Source: Fistulifera solaris
Taxonomy: Eukaryota > Bacillariophyta > Bacillariophyceae > Naviculales > Stauroneidaceae
Direction of reading: 5' to 3'
DNA: 64,000 nt
Assembly (NCBI GenBank): GCA_030295235.1
Contig: AP026162.1
Coordinates: 186,001-250,000, forward strand
Within the stretch, counting starts at the first letter, position 1. Every line of letters starts with the position of its first letter. The notes under the pieces are model-generated. The model did no database searches and was not told the DNA's origin. It worked only from the letters and a program-made list of their open reading frames with translations. A program made the translations under genes and the position numbers. Positions 53,763-64,000 of this stretch are shown here, piece after piece.

Positions 53763-54803
53763 GTTCCAGAAATTCTGGACCAACTATAGTTCATTCAAAC
53801 AGAAAAACTGGGGCGGTCCAGAAATTCTGGACCATTTGTATTGTCATTCACACAGAAAATCTGGGTTGGTCAAAAATTCTGGACCAGTTGTATTGTCATT
53901 CACACAGAAAATCTGGGTTGATCCAGAAATTCTGGACCAGTTGTATTGTCATTCATACAGAAAATCTGGGTTGGTCCAGAAATTCTGGACCATTTGTATT
54001 GTCATTCACACAGAAAATCTGGGTTGATCCAGAAATTCTGGACCACTTGTATTTTCATTCATACAGAAAATCTAAGTATGGTCCAGAAATTCTGGACCAC
54101 TTGTATTTTCATTCACACAGAAAATCTGGGTTGATCCAGAAATTCTGGACCAGTTGTATTTTCATTCAAACAGAAAAACTGGAGCGGTCCAGAAATTCTG
54201 GACCACTTGTATTTTCATTCCTACAGAAAATCTAAGTATGGTCCAGAAATTCTGGACCAGTTGCATTTTCATTCAAACAGAAAATCTGGTCTGGTCCAGA
54301 AATTCTGGACCAGTTGTATTTTCATTCAAACAGAAAAACTGGGGCGGTCCAGAATTTCTGGACCATACTAGATTTTCTGTGATCCAGAAATTCTGGACCA
54401 GTTGTATTTTCATTCATACAGAGAATCTGGGTTGGTCCAGAAATTCTGGACCAGTTGTATTGTCATTCACACAGAAAATCTGGGTTGGTCCAGAAATTCT
54501 GGACCGGTTGTATTGTCATTCACACAGAAAATCTGGGTTGGTCCAGAAATTCTGGACCAGTTGTATTTTCATTCAAACAGAAAAACTGGGGCGGTCCAGA
54601 ATTTCTGGACCAATCGTATTTTCATTCATACAGAAAAACGGAGGCGGTCCAGAAACTCTGGACAACTTGTATTTTCATTCATACAGAAAATCTGGTGTGG
54701 TCCAGAAATTCTGGACCACTTGTATTTTCATTCATACAGAAAATCTGGTGTGGTCCAGAAATTCTGGATTCTGGACCACTTGAATTTCATTCATACAGAA
54801 ATG
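53763..54803. repeat. palindrome array 3: 53-base tandem repeat, about 20 units
   Basis: The best-preserved array of the family. Each ~53-base unit holds a type A palindrome GGTCCAGAAATTCTGGACC (9-base arms around one central base) and a type B palindrome CAGAAAATCTG about 18 bases before it, separated by TTGTATTTTCATTCA-like text. Many A copies are perfect; both A and T occur as the central base. One unit near 54347-54390 is shortened. All three forward frames of the unit lack stops, so several open frames (up to 209 codons) cross the array; because 53 is not a multiple of three, translation would cycle through all frames. I regard these as chance. Confidence 0.95.
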
Positions 54804-54974
54804 CTGCCTGAGAAATAATTATTCCTTCAGCCAAAACTCATGCTTCAACCGTCGACAAGAAAGTGAAGTATTCTCCCACTAATCAAAGTTCTTGTACACA
54901 CGAAACATTATGATTTCACGTATCAAGCTCATTATCTATTGATTGATGATTTTAAATTAATGTAATATTACCTT

Positions 54975-57420
54975 TTAGCTTGGAGCCGCGGCTCCATCGA
55001 CGTCCACCTCAACATCTTCCAGAATCATGTCATCCAACGGTTGCCCGGGCGCCACCAAGGGCAAGCACGGTGTTCGTTCCACGCGGACGTGAAACAAGAC
55101 AGGCTCATCAGGGTCATTGAACAAAAAGTCTTTCATAGCTGCTTCCAGATCTTCCTCCGCGTCGCAATAGACGGACTTAATACCAAAGGCTTTCGCCAAG
55201 GTGCAATAATCCGGGTTAGCTGTGTTTCGCACCGCCAACAAACGGTTATTGTGGAACAAACGTTGCCAGTATTCGACCATCATCTGACCATCATTATCGA
55301 TGATCATTAGTTTAACGGCAATTCCTTCTTCCTTCAGAGTCTTTAACTCAGTAAAAGTCATATTGAATGAACCATCTCCATCCACAGATATACATATTTT
55401 TCCGGGATTGGCTAGTTTCGCTCCAATGCAATATCCCAAGGAAACACCCATGGTACCCAACGAACCACTGCTCAGCATTTGACGAGGTTGCGTCCAAGTG
55501 ATCAACTGTGCAGCGATCATTTGATGGACACCAACACCTGTGGTGAAAATGGCATTGTCCATTTGTCCAGCTTCCAACAACTGTCTGTTTAGCTCGGCGA
55601 CAACCGACTGAGCCGACATTCGGGTACGAGGAACAATGGCCTCTTCACCTTGTTCGTTCACGGCACGAATACTTTCGGTTTTGAAGTGAGGAATTTTCAC
55701 CGGGAAGTCTTTCTGCAACCGGGCCATGTGCTTGAGCCATGGTGCGGTAATGGAAGCTCTACCGAATTCGGTATCTTTGTGAAGCAATGCGTTCATGGTC
55801 TGTAAGAATCGCTTGCCCGTAGTGTGGACAAAGTACGAAGGAGCTAACTGTTTCTTGTGTTCCGTTCGTCGGATATCAACGTGAATGATGCCACCCCTTC
55901 CTTCTTCCGCAGCTTCTCGTGCCTTGGGGATATAACTTCCCATTCGTCCCGTAATACGATCGTCAAATCGTGATCCCACGCAGATGACCAAATCAGATTC
56001 CTGAAACATAAAGTTGGGCGTTGGGTGGCCGTGCATTCCCACCATGTTCAAAGCCAAGGGACTGCGCTCATCGAAGCAACCGAGAGCATGCAGAGTTGTT
56101 GCCACAGGGATCTGTAATTTTTCTGCAAAGTACTTGAGGTCTTCTGGGGAATCGTTGCAACCTTGACCGGCCAAGATGACAGGTTTTCGAGCTTGTCGAA
56201 TCAAATTTAGCATTTCCTTCGCCATGGGACTTCCCTTCATCGAATGCCATTTCTTTCACCGTTTCGCCGTTGGGTGCATTCTTTACAATGGTGTGCGTAG
56301 GATTGTGATCCGCGTGGAAGTCGTCACGTGCATCCGCGCTTTCTTCCACCACCGGGATGGCATCAATCTGATACTTGTTCTCCGCATCCTTGATAATTTG
56401 AAAGGGCAATCCTTTGCCTTCCGTTCCAATGTGCACGGCTTGCATAACCGATCCATCAGCACGCCGTCTTTCACTGAGACGGCAAAAAGCAGTGTCGTAA
56501 TTGGGTTCATTCAAATTGGTCTCAACAAATGAATCCATGAGTTCGGGTGTAAGAATTTGGTTTTGCAGATCCTTGGGCAAATCCACAAAGACGGGTCCCG
56601 GTCTTCCATTACGGGCAACGTAAAAAGCATAGTCCAAGACCATAGGAAGCTCCGCAGCTGACTTGATTTGATACGCCCACTTGGTGCAAGGTCGGGTGAG
56701 ATCTACCGCTGGACATGACTGGAAGGCATCTTTCGGTGCATTTGTGGCAGCTTGGCCACAAAGAGCAACGAGGGGAACTCCATCACAGATAGCATCTTGA
56801 AGAGGAGTAATTAGGTTCGTCAGACCAGGACCCGATGTGGCAATGCAGACACCAACCGGAAGATGCTTTCCTCCGAAGGGTTGCGATTTGCCATACCCTT
56901 CAGCAATATGTCCGGCTGAGTTTTCGTTTGAGTTTGTGATCCATCGGATAGGCTTCTTTCCTTCATGTCGAGGGTGCAGTTCATGAAACTGATCCAGGAG
57001 GGGCAAGACAGCGCCACCCGAGAATCCGTTGACGACCTCGACGCCATGTTCCACCAATTTGCTGTAAATGATAGCAGCCCCAGACTGACCTTGATATTGT
57101 GAAAGATAAGCAGAGACTGCCGCTCTTGTTTCCACAGCAGCGATCTGTGCTAACTTGGGATCATTATTCTTGAGATCAGGCTTTTTTTTGCTGCCGTGCG
57201 GCAGACGCAAGCTTCGCATCGGATTCTCTAAAGTTATTGGCGATCGAGTGCTTGAGAATTTCAATATCATCCTCGGTCGTGCTACTCAAAGGTCCTGTGC
57301 CTTTGAAGTAAGGAGAAAGACACAAATGCGGGACTTTTAGGCAATGCCTTTGAAGGAACAAAAGCGAAAGACGATGGTGTCGCCACCAACAAGAAAAACC
57401 GAAGCAGCGGAAAACTTCAT
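54975..57420 (-). CDS. acetolactate synthase (acetohydroxyacid synthase) catalytic subunit, plastid
   Basis: First step of branched-chain amino acid synthesis, joining pyruvate with pyruvate or 2-oxobutyrate using thiamine diphosphate and FAD. Visible: the ThDP-activating Glu in NENSAGHIAEGYG, TSGPGLTNLITPLQDA, RPGPVFVDLPKD, VICVGSRFDDRITG and the ThDP/Mg site VDGDGSFNMTFTEL. The presequence MKFSAASVFLVGG... with AFVPS behind it fits plastid import. The frame breaks at four homopolymers: 57367-57369, 57316-57318, 57182-57189 (A run of eight) and 56233-56235, each with one base too many. Removing one base at each gives one frame of 2442 bases, 813 residues; the two leader breaks are less certain than the last two. 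About 35 extra residues (near 56240-56350) interrupt the usual domain order. Errors in assembly are more likely than loss of an essential enzyme. Confidence 0.9.
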
Positions 57421-58082
57421 CTTGATCGGTGCGCGTTAGTTTCAAAGCGATTTAAGTTGTCGAATAGAGAGCGCAAACGGAGCCTTGATCCAAGTCAAGT
57501 TACTTCACTACGTAGCGACTCTTTTCAGGGAGGAAGATGAGAAAAAGAGTTGATTAATAAGGTGTGTGCACGAATGCGATAATAGCGAAAGAAGAAGCCG
57601 ATGTTACGTGGTCCTCTTCAAATTGAAAGAGCGGTGCACTCGAATGGCTTTGGTTTTTTCGCTGTTTGATGCGCTTCAGTCGCCGTAGACGGCTACGAGG
57701 ATTTAGTACCAGGATGAGTCTCCGGTTGGACGGTCACACGCTTTCTGTGTCAGGTGCTGCAATTTCTTTTTTCGTACATCCTATTCCATAGTCAGGGCCC
57801 TCACGTCTGCACCTCTATGGACCACTCTGTACTCAAATTGGTGGCTGCAAGCAAAACTGCAACCGCGCGTCGGCCAGAAATTTTGATGATGTCACATGTG
57901 CGTCCTTCTGACGTAAGATCCACTCGTCCGACCGTCGGCTGTCATTCGTGAAAGCGAGCGCTCACTTTTTGACGTTTTGACAAATAATAACGAAGGCATG
58001 TTCCATTAAATCATCTCTGATTACTTTTCTACCGAATAACAATTAGCGAAACTCAACTGAGTAATAAAGCAAGAGAAAGGCC
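57421..58082. promoter_or_regulatory. divergent region between ALS and a small membrane-protein gene
   Basis: 662 bases between outward-facing starts. Two TGACGT bZIP-type cores (57909 and 57970) and a GTACCAGG motif (57706) are present. No gene is seen. Confidence 0.45.
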
Positions 58083-58352
58083 ATGTACCGAAGAACACTG
58101 CAAGTGCTAGCTTCGCAAGGAAAACGGACGGTTGTTCGAGATCCTAGAAAACGACATGTGCCGACCTCTTCCATGGTGTCTGTTCCGCCACAGAGGCACG
58201 AAATTCAAGAGCAGCCTCGACCGCCTCCCCTTTTGCAACAGCCTAGCTTGCATCCACCGCAGACTCTTGCTTCAAGCCTCGGTAGTTACGTTGTTGCTGG
58301 CGTTGGAGTCACATTGGGTGTCGTCTTGGTTCGAGTCGTTCTTGGCTTTTAA
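58083..58352 (+). CDS. small protein with C-terminal membrane span
   Basis: 89 residues. The N-terminus MYRRTLQVLASQGKRTVVRDPRKR is basic and could target mitochondria. A Pro/Gln-rich middle follows, then one glycine-containing hydrophobic segment, LGSYVVAGVGVTLGVVLVRV, which could anchor the protein or pack against another helix. Good ATG context after an A-rich leader supports translation. No family recognised. Confidence 0.6.
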   Translation: MYRRTLQVLASQGKRTVVRDPRKRHVPTSSMVSVPPQRHEIQEQPRPPPLLQQPSLHPPQTLASSLGSYVVAGVGVTLGVVLVRVVLGF

Positions 58353-58735
58353 GACTTTATTGTATTGCTGTTTGCGAAAGAAACCTATGAAGTCTTATAC
58401 ATTTCCAACTTTTATATCTTGAGTAGAAGGAGGATTTCAAGACTTAGCTTTCGCCTAACGGTCGCTACATTCTGTTATATTCACGGAATTAGAAATCTAA
58501 AACATCGAAGGTAACGTAGGTACGGAGGACTTTAACTAGATATGGCTGAACATGAGATATCCACTCAGATCTAATTTTTTACAGAGTAGTATTTTACTAG
58601 AAATCTATCAACGATGCCTTATTTCGTAGCATTCGAGCTTCTACCGAGAAAATATTCCGCCAAGGATATTCATCGGTGAACTACTGATACGTGTGTCCAT
58701 ATAAGGCAAGCCACCCCAGAAGATTTTTATATCGT
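58353..58735. other. convergent intergenic region, nothing recognised
   Basis: 383 bases between two gene 3' ends, AT-rich, presumably untranslated tails. No motif stands out. Confidence 0.4.
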
Positions 58736-60552
58736 CTAACGATTGCCGAAACGTGCCAAAGCGCGTCCTGATTCCTCCTTATTACTAATAAATAGCTCGA
58801 TGTATCTGTTGCCCATAGACCGACGATTTAATTCCATAGCCCGCTCTGCATCATTGGCGGACAAGAATCCAATGTATGCTTCACCCGTTGCTCGCCCGTC
58901 GTTTCGATACGTTAGCACAACACTTTCCGGAACTGGGTCATACCCAGCGAAAAACTGAATAATATCTTCTTTCGTGGCGGCAAACGGGAGTCCCCGCATT
59001 CGTAAGAAGCCGGTGTGTTCCCCCACTTGAATACCACCTCCAGCTCGTTTGGGGGGAGGGGCATGTACAACTCCGCCACTAGTTTCCGCAGGACGACTTG
59101 CTCGGCCGGAACTCGTCGCACTACCGGTAGAAGTGCTACTCGCAAGAGCTTGAACTCCAACCGGCGTGGAAGCAGTTGACTGACCCTTCAAGGTCTCATT
59201 CACACCGAAAGGTGATGAAGTTCTTCCTCCAAGTTGGCTGGAAAGTACTGACACGCCTTGCCTTGAGTGAGGTAAGGAGTCACCCCAGAGATGATGGGCG
59301 GCAGAAGAATCAACAGCATGAGGTTGTTCCTCTGGTTCGTTCCTCGCTCTTGACACAGAAAGTGACGTTTTCGGTCCTCTTTCTCTCTCAACTTGCTGTA
59401 AAGTGAAAGCAAGTGAATACACGTGAGCAAGTTGCAAAAAAGCTAGAGTATGCGTGAGTATAAAACTTACTAATGCAATGGCTTCGTAGTATTCATTCCG
59501 TGACGCAGGACCGATATCAATAAACTTTCTTCCTATTGTTTGACGACTCCTGCGACTCAATTTTGTAAGAACGAAAAATTTTCTTTGCTTTCCTGTCACA
59601 ATTGTAGTAACTTACCTTTGCAAGGCCATCTGAAAATCCATTGGATTCGCGAAAACAACAAATGCATCCCCCTGGCCACCTAATACAACATCTACGAACA
59701 CCAAGCCTTGAAAAAAAACCAAAATGTCTTCTAGAGAAACGTCATAAGGTAAATACCGCAAACGCACGCAGGGAAAAGGACCCAGGACGGCTTCTAGAGG
59801 ATCCGTTGAGCCTCGCAACCCCGGAATTCCGGGCGGCAAAGGAATTCCCTCCATGTGATGGATTGTATACTGGTACCTGAAATGGAATAGGGCGGGTGTC
59901 AGGTTCAAGCTGCACACCACCTTTTCCAATGCACCCGTCACAGAGACAGCTACCCAAAAAAAGTTACGAAACGAAGATAATAATGATCCAGCGGACGAGA
60001 GCAACAAGCACAAGAATTTCGTCGCTCGCCCTCACATTCTCCTCCAAACCTCGCTGTCCAACCGTCCGACCACCCAAGATCGCACGGCACCCGCCGGCGT
60101 TATTGTGAATCACGTTTAAGTGTCATCCGTCACTCGACCGTGTCACTCGAGTAATAACTCGACGCGCCGTCGAGATCTTCTGTACATTTTTGTATCGCTA
60201 AAAATTTCACGTGTTGTCTCGCACGGATCCCATTTCCGCCGTATCAAACCTACATACGAAAACGAGCCATTAACGGTAGCCGGCAAGACTGGTTTGTTGC
60301 AAACAAGCATCGCAACAGAGGGAAACAGCAAGCAGCGAGCGGCGAGAAACGAAAGGCGACTGCTTACCGGTAATCATAAATGTGTGCCATGTAGCCAGCA
60401 TGAGCTGACCCAGCCCACGCCGGATCATATCCATACGATTCGAGTTGTGGCATGTGCATGATTGGGTGATACATATCGTTGTGTCGATCATTATCGGAGA
60501 TTTGCTCCCCTATCTCCTCTTCCCCTACCCCATCCCCAATTTGTTGACTCAT
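58736..60552 (-). CDS. RNA-binding protein with two hnRNP F/H-like RRMs
   Basis: Likely a splicing or mRNA factor. Two RRMs are visible: CVRLRYLPYDVSLEDILVFF ... DAFVVFANPMDFQMALQRSRQTIGRKFIDI and FLRMRGLPFAATKEDIIQFF ... GEAYIGFLSANDAERAMELNRRSMGNRYIELF. The 'RLR.LPY/F..' RNP2 form is that of hnRNP F/H, ESRP and RBM12. The N-terminus is acidic then Tyr/Met/His-rich; a Ser/Gly-rich linker joins the RRMs. Three introns: 59877-60367 (491 bases, GTAAGC/TTTCAG), 59550-59615 (66 bases) and 59396-59470 (75 bases, open and in frame, so it can be missed). Exons total 1185 bases, 394 residues. The first intron is about five times the usual length here and holds nothing I recognise. Confidence 0.88.
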
Positions 60553-61055
60553 TTGTAATAAGCAACGTCCCCCGTCCCCGTTGTAGAAACCGGCAGAAAC
60601 TGTTCCCCCCTAATGGTGTATTTGTATTTTGTGTCTTTTTTGTGAGAGGAGGTCAAGATGGCGCACCCTCAACTGGCTTGGCGGCATGCCGCGACGACGA
60701 AAATGCTCGATGTTGCGAGGCTGCCTCGTTTTTACGATACAATGCAGCGCGCAAGGCTGCTCTCCGTTCGTACAAATTTGTAGTATCCGTACGCGGCTGC
60801 TGCACACAGCGGCTGGCGGACGAGATCCAAATTGACAATAAAGGTAAATAGTACTCGGAGTATAGTGGGGGAGAAATAGCCATCATTAGGGGAGAGGCTA
60901 TTTCAGGAGGGGGCATAACAAAAAATCAAAATATCCAGTCCCACGATCTATGGACAAAAAACTCGGTATAGTGTTAATCACTATATAAATCTTTGAGTTA
61001 TTATTATCAACGTTCACCTTTTTCATAACGATTATTTGCTTAGTCATCAGCTTAC
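60553..61055. other. intergenic region upstream of the RRM gene
   Basis: 503 bases between two minus-strand genes. Open frames at 60462-60851 on the plus strand have no family resemblance. No other feature is seen. Confidence 0.4.
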
Positions 61056-62633
61056 TTAAACATTGACACCATCAACGCTTGATACCGCAAGTAAATCGTT
61101 GTTTGCAGCAAGAATGGGGTCGATGCATTCCGTCAAAAATTCATCCACCTGCTGCGGCGCTCTCCCGACAAACAATTTGGGATCCATCATAGTATCCAAT
61201 TTGGCATGAACAGCTGCAAAGTTTGCATCATTCTTGATACGGTCCATCAAGTCGTTTGGTTTGCCTTCTCCCTTGACAACTGCACCCGCTTCCATCGAGT
61301 GAACACGGATAACCTCGTGCAACTCCTGGCGATCTCCGCCGGCCTTGACACCTGTAAAAGCAGAACAAATAAGACAATGCAGGAGAAGACAATGCAGGAG
61401 AAGGCACAAAAAACCCAAGAGAATAAAATACTCACATTCCATAAGAATATTCTCGGTGGCCATGAAAGGCAGCTCTGCCATGACATGAGATTTAACAACC
61501 TCAGGCCAAACATGAAGGCCGTCACTGATATTCTCCAGCAAGTTCAAAATGACATCCGTGCCGAGGAACGCTTCGGGAAGAATGATTCGACGAATGGCTG
61601 AATCATCTAGAGTTCGCTCAAACCACTGATTCGCGTGAGTGTTTGCGGCTCCTTCCGGGAGACCCATGACATACCGAGCGATGGAGCAGACACGTTCGGA
61701 ACGCATAGGGTTTCGTTTGTAAGCCATTGCGCTAGATCCAATCTGTGTTTTAGAGAATGGTTCCTCCACTTCCTTGAGATTTGCCAGTAAACGAATGTCT
61801 CCGCACATTTTGTAAGCCGATTGGGCGATTCCAGATAAAACACTCAAGATGAAGAACTCAATTTTGCGAGTGTAAGTCTGTCCAGAAACCGGAATAGCTG
61901 TCTTGAAGCCCATGAGTTCGCATACACGTTTGTTCAGAGCCTTGACTTTTTCGTGATCGCCGTCAAATAGTTCAAGAAACGAAGCCTGCGTTCCGGTCGT
62001 TCCTTTGACGCCTCGCATGGGTAGGTTCTCAATCTCTCGCTCTACACGCTCCAAATCAAGCATGAGGTCCTGCATCCAGAGTGTACAGCGTTTTCCTACC
62101 GTCGTGAGTTGAGCAGGCTGGTAATGAGTGAACCCCAGCGTCGGTAAATCTTTGTACTTGAGAGCAAACTCCTTAAGTGTGGCTAGGACTTTTACCAACT
62201 TTCGCTTGATAAGCTGCAACCCTTCGCGAAGTTGCACAAGATCGGTGTTGTCGCCAACAAAGCAGGAAGTGGCTCCAAGATGAATTACTGGCATTGCCTT
62301 TGGAGCTTGAGATCCAAAAGCGTGGACATGACCCATGACATCGTGACGAAATTCTGCTTCCTTTTTGGCCGCCACTTCAAAGTCAACATCGTAGATATGA
62401 TTGCGCATCTCTTCTAGTTGTTCGTCAGAAATATCTAAGCCTAATTCCTTCTCAGCTGTTGCAAGAGCCGTCCACAACTTTCTCCACGTTGTGAACTTCA
62501 TCGCAGGAGACCAGACAAACGACATCTCCTTGGTAGCGTACCTCTCCACGAGTGGATGCTCATATTTGCGTTGATCAAGGAGAGCATCCTCGGGAAAAGT
62601 GGCCGCTACTTCTAAAAACTTGTCGGCGTTCAT
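61056..62633 (-). CDS. ADSL: adenylosuccinate lyase
   Basis: Cleaves adenylosuccinate to AMP and fumarate and SAICAR to AICAR in purine synthesis. The fumarase/aspartase signature is GSSAMAYKRNPMRSE; HLGATSCFVGDNTDL and TLGFTHYQPAQLTTVGKR carry the catalytic region. One intron at 61352-61435 (84 bases, GTGAGT donor, TTTTACAG acceptor) joins T|GT to give ILMECVKAGGDRQELHE. The intron has no stop in frame and is a multiple of three, so it is easily mistaken for a Leu/Cys-rich insert. The spliced protein is 497 residues, close to animal ADSL. The intron also holds a short direct repeat (AATGCAGGAGAAG). No targeting peptide; the cytosol is likely. Confidence 0.96.
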   Translation of the reverse strand: MNADKFLEVAATFPEDALLDQRKYEHPLVERYATKEMSFVWSPAMKFTTWRKLWTALATAEKELGLDISDEQLEEMRNHIYDVDFEVAAKKEAEFRHDVMGHVHAFGSQAPKAMPVIHLGATSCFVGDNTDLVQLREGLQLIKRKLVKVLATLKEFALKYKDLPTLGFTHYQPAQLTTVGKRCTLWMQDLMLDLERVEREIENLPMRGVKGTTGTQASFLELFDGDHEKVKALNKRVCELMGFKTAIPVSGQTYTRKIEFFILSVLSGIAQSAYKMCGDIRLLANLKEVEEPFSKTQIGSSAMAYKRNPMRSERVCSIARYVMGLPEGAANTHANQWFERTLDDSAIRRIILPEAFLGTDVILNLLENISDGLHVWPEVVKSHVMAELPFMATENILMECEYFILLGFLCLLLHCLLLHCLICSAFTGVKAGGDRQELHEVIRVHSMEAGAVVKGEGKPNDLMDRIKNDANFAAVHAKLDTMMDPKLFVGRAPQQVDEFLTECIDPILAANNDLLAVSSVDGVNV

Positions 62634-63443
62634 TTAACGGCAACTTTACTTGGGATGTGCGAATTAAAAAGCTTTTAGGCATCGATAAACGACAAGGCAG
62701 CTCTTCGACTTGGCGAAGAAAAATAATGGTTGTCGTTGTTCGTTGTCTGCAAGATTTTTTTCTTGGACGACTTTTGACCGTGGATTAACGACGGATGGAC
62801 GATCCAAGAGTCAGTCAGGCAAGCGCAAGAGCCTGGAGTCCCGAACATCGCATCAAAAGAATCAAGAATGACGTCATAAAAATCTGTTCTTCTTTATTCT
62901 TCGTGGTGTTGAGTATGCAGTAAGAAGTAGTGAATTTTGTGCGCATGTGGCAGTGGCAGGTGGCAGCCGACTGTCGGTACTCGGTACTGAATATTGGGTC
63001 GTGTGAACGCAAATCTTTCTGAGTACCTGGTACTGTATCTTCTAAGGTGTAGGTGGGGTAGGTGGTATGCGCTGTCCAGTGTACTAATTTGTATCCATAA
63101 GTGACAAAAGAAAAAGAACGCTAACTGATACTTACAGTCATTATGTAGCAACGCCGTCACACCACGTAAGAAACCACGACCACAGAAACAAATACAGTAG
63201 TTTAAGTTGTAGAAACCGTAGTTGTGATTCATTGATAGTGAAGTACTTCGTACTTTTCCTGTTTCTGAAACCAGAACTTCGACTTCAAGCGATGATTTTT
63301 TGGCTGACGAAATGCGAAACCATTCATAGCACGCGACAGAAACGAATGACCTGCTGACTGCCGAAGAAAGATACAAGTGCTTTGTTCATTCGCTGCTTGC
63401 TTCATCGCAGCTTTGATAGGTATGAGAGAGCAGTCATACCACT
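62634..63443. promoter_or_regulatory. divergent region between ADSL and HMG-box genes
   Basis: 810 bases between outward-facing starts. It contains GTACC-type motifs (near 62976 and GTACCTGGTAC at 63022-63032). A 160-codon minus-strand frame at 62894-63376 has no protein-like character. Confidence 0.45.
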
Positions 63444-64000
63444 ATGATGGATTTTGATCGACGCGAGGACGCTGCAACGCCGCTGGATTGGGTATCGAGC
63501 ACGGAAGATTTGGATGATTTGAAAATAGATATTTTTCCGGATCAAACGCCAGGCGAGGAGCTGGAAGAAAACAAGCAAGAAGTGGTTCCGGAGAGTGATG
63601 CAGAAGAAAGTGGAAGTCGTAAGCGACGCTGTGGGAAAAGACCTAATGTACGCGCTCAGCGAAGGAAGAAGAAGCCGGCTGGCTTACCGAAGCGCCCATT
63701 GAGCGCCTACAATCTTTTCTTCCAGGAAGAACGCTTGAAAATACAACGAGAATTTCCATCGAAGGTAGGATTCAATGATTTCGGGAAAATCATTGGGTCT
63801 AGGTGGAAAGAGTTGAGTGACGATGATCGTCAGAAATACAATGAACTCGCAAACGAAGATACCGCTCGTTATCAGAAGGAAATGAATCTGATCAAGTTGT
63901 CAAACAAGCGCAAAAAAGAAGAAACTCAACAACAAGAAAAAAGCAACGATAAGGATAATCCTATATCCTGGGCGACTTCGCTCTTGGAAGAGGCAAATGC
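63444..64000 (+). CDS. HMG-box protein, cut by the window end
   Basis: Open from the ATG at 63444 (a second ATG follows directly) to the end of the window, 185 codons without a stop. After an acidic N-terminus and a basic stretch (RKRRCGKRPNVRAQRRKKK), an HMG box runs from about residue 80 to 145: LPKRPLSAYNLFFQEERLKI, VGFNDFGKIIGSRWKELSDD and YNELANEDTARYQKEM. The box binds and bends DNA; such proteins act in chromatin or transcription. What lies beyond the box is unknown. A Lys/Gln-rich stretch follows. Confidence 0.9.
   Translation, partial: MMDFDRREDAATPLDWVSSTEDLDDLKIDIFPDQTPGEELEENKQEVVPESDAEESGSRKRRCGKRPNVRAQRRKKKPAGLPKRPLSAYNLFFQEERLKIQREFPSKVGFNDFGKIIGSRWKELSDDDRQKYNELANEDTARYQKEMNLIKLSNKRKKEETQQQEKSNDKDNPISWATSLLEEAN

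Noticed and set aside
53763-54803. Open frames of up to 209 codons across palindrome array 3
   Set aside because: The 53-base unit has no stop in any forward frame, which happens by chance in roughly one of ten such units. Translation gives no domain and cycles through frames, so no protein is claimed.
53763-54803. Palindromes as heat-shock elements
   Set aside because: Heat-shock sites need GAA and TTC two bases apart (GAAnnTTC); here they are one base apart, so the fit fails.
53763-54803. CRISPR-like array
   Set aside because: Spacers are near-identical between units, the host is a eukaryote and no Cas genes are present.
62894-63376. 160-codon minus-strand frame
   Set aside because: It has no family resemblance and lies in a divergent promoter region; composition looks random.

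Overview
The window is nuclear DNA of a diatom, most like a raphid pennate. The evidence is a fucoxanthin-chlorophyll a/c antenna gene, several plastid presequences of the signal-peptide plus 'A-F' type (ALAD, ChlD, acetolactate synthase), short GT-AG introns of 58-109 bases, and dense gene packing on both strands. I cannot name the species. A homopolymer-error pattern (below) would fit a 454-type assembly, such as that of Fistulifera, but this is a guess.

Layout. 0-11 kb: ALAD, a small membrane protein, palindrome array 1, DPAGT1/ALG7, a LAMTOR5-like protein, a protein kinase, a hypothetical protein and a BolA protein. 11-20 kb: Mg-chelatase ChlD, a 222-base tandem repeat, a PTPS-III-type pterin enzyme, a triose-phosphate translocator facing an FCP antenna gene across one promoter region, and a hypothetical protein. 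20-24 kb: a repeat-rich block with palindrome array 2 and a Tc1/mariner element with clean TA-flanked terminal inverted repeats. 24-36 kb: a COPI-associated membrane protein, a plastid protein, a bZIP factor behind a cluster of TGACGT sites, a secreted VWA protein, an ABHD17 hydrolase, proteasome beta-3 and a BRM/SWI2 remodeller. 36-38 kb: a ~220-base satellite. 38-53 kb: a plastid thioredoxin-fold protein, La, LarC, an OSCA/TMEM63-like channel, RSM22/METTL17, URB2 and an NDPK-like protein. 53.7-54.8 kb: palindrome array 3, a 53-base tandem repeat. 55-64 kb: acetolactate synthase, a small membrane protein, an RRM protein, adenylosuccinate lyase and an HMG-box gene that runs off the end.

Two genes make tetrapyrroles (ALAD, ChlD), and the FCP binds the finished pigment. 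The translocator exports plastid carbon. URB2, RSM22, La and the RRM protein serve RNA and ribosome work; PSMB3 and BRM are core housekeeping genes.

Two points matter most to a reader. First, nine otherwise normal genes and the transposase carry frame breaks, and every one can be explained by one base gained or lost in a short homopolymer. I treat these as probable assembly errors and not as pseudogenes. Second, three arrays of two alternating palindromes (2.75-3.4, 20.5-21.0 and 53.8-54.8 kb) form one family that I cannot match to any element I know; this is the best candidate here for something undescribed.
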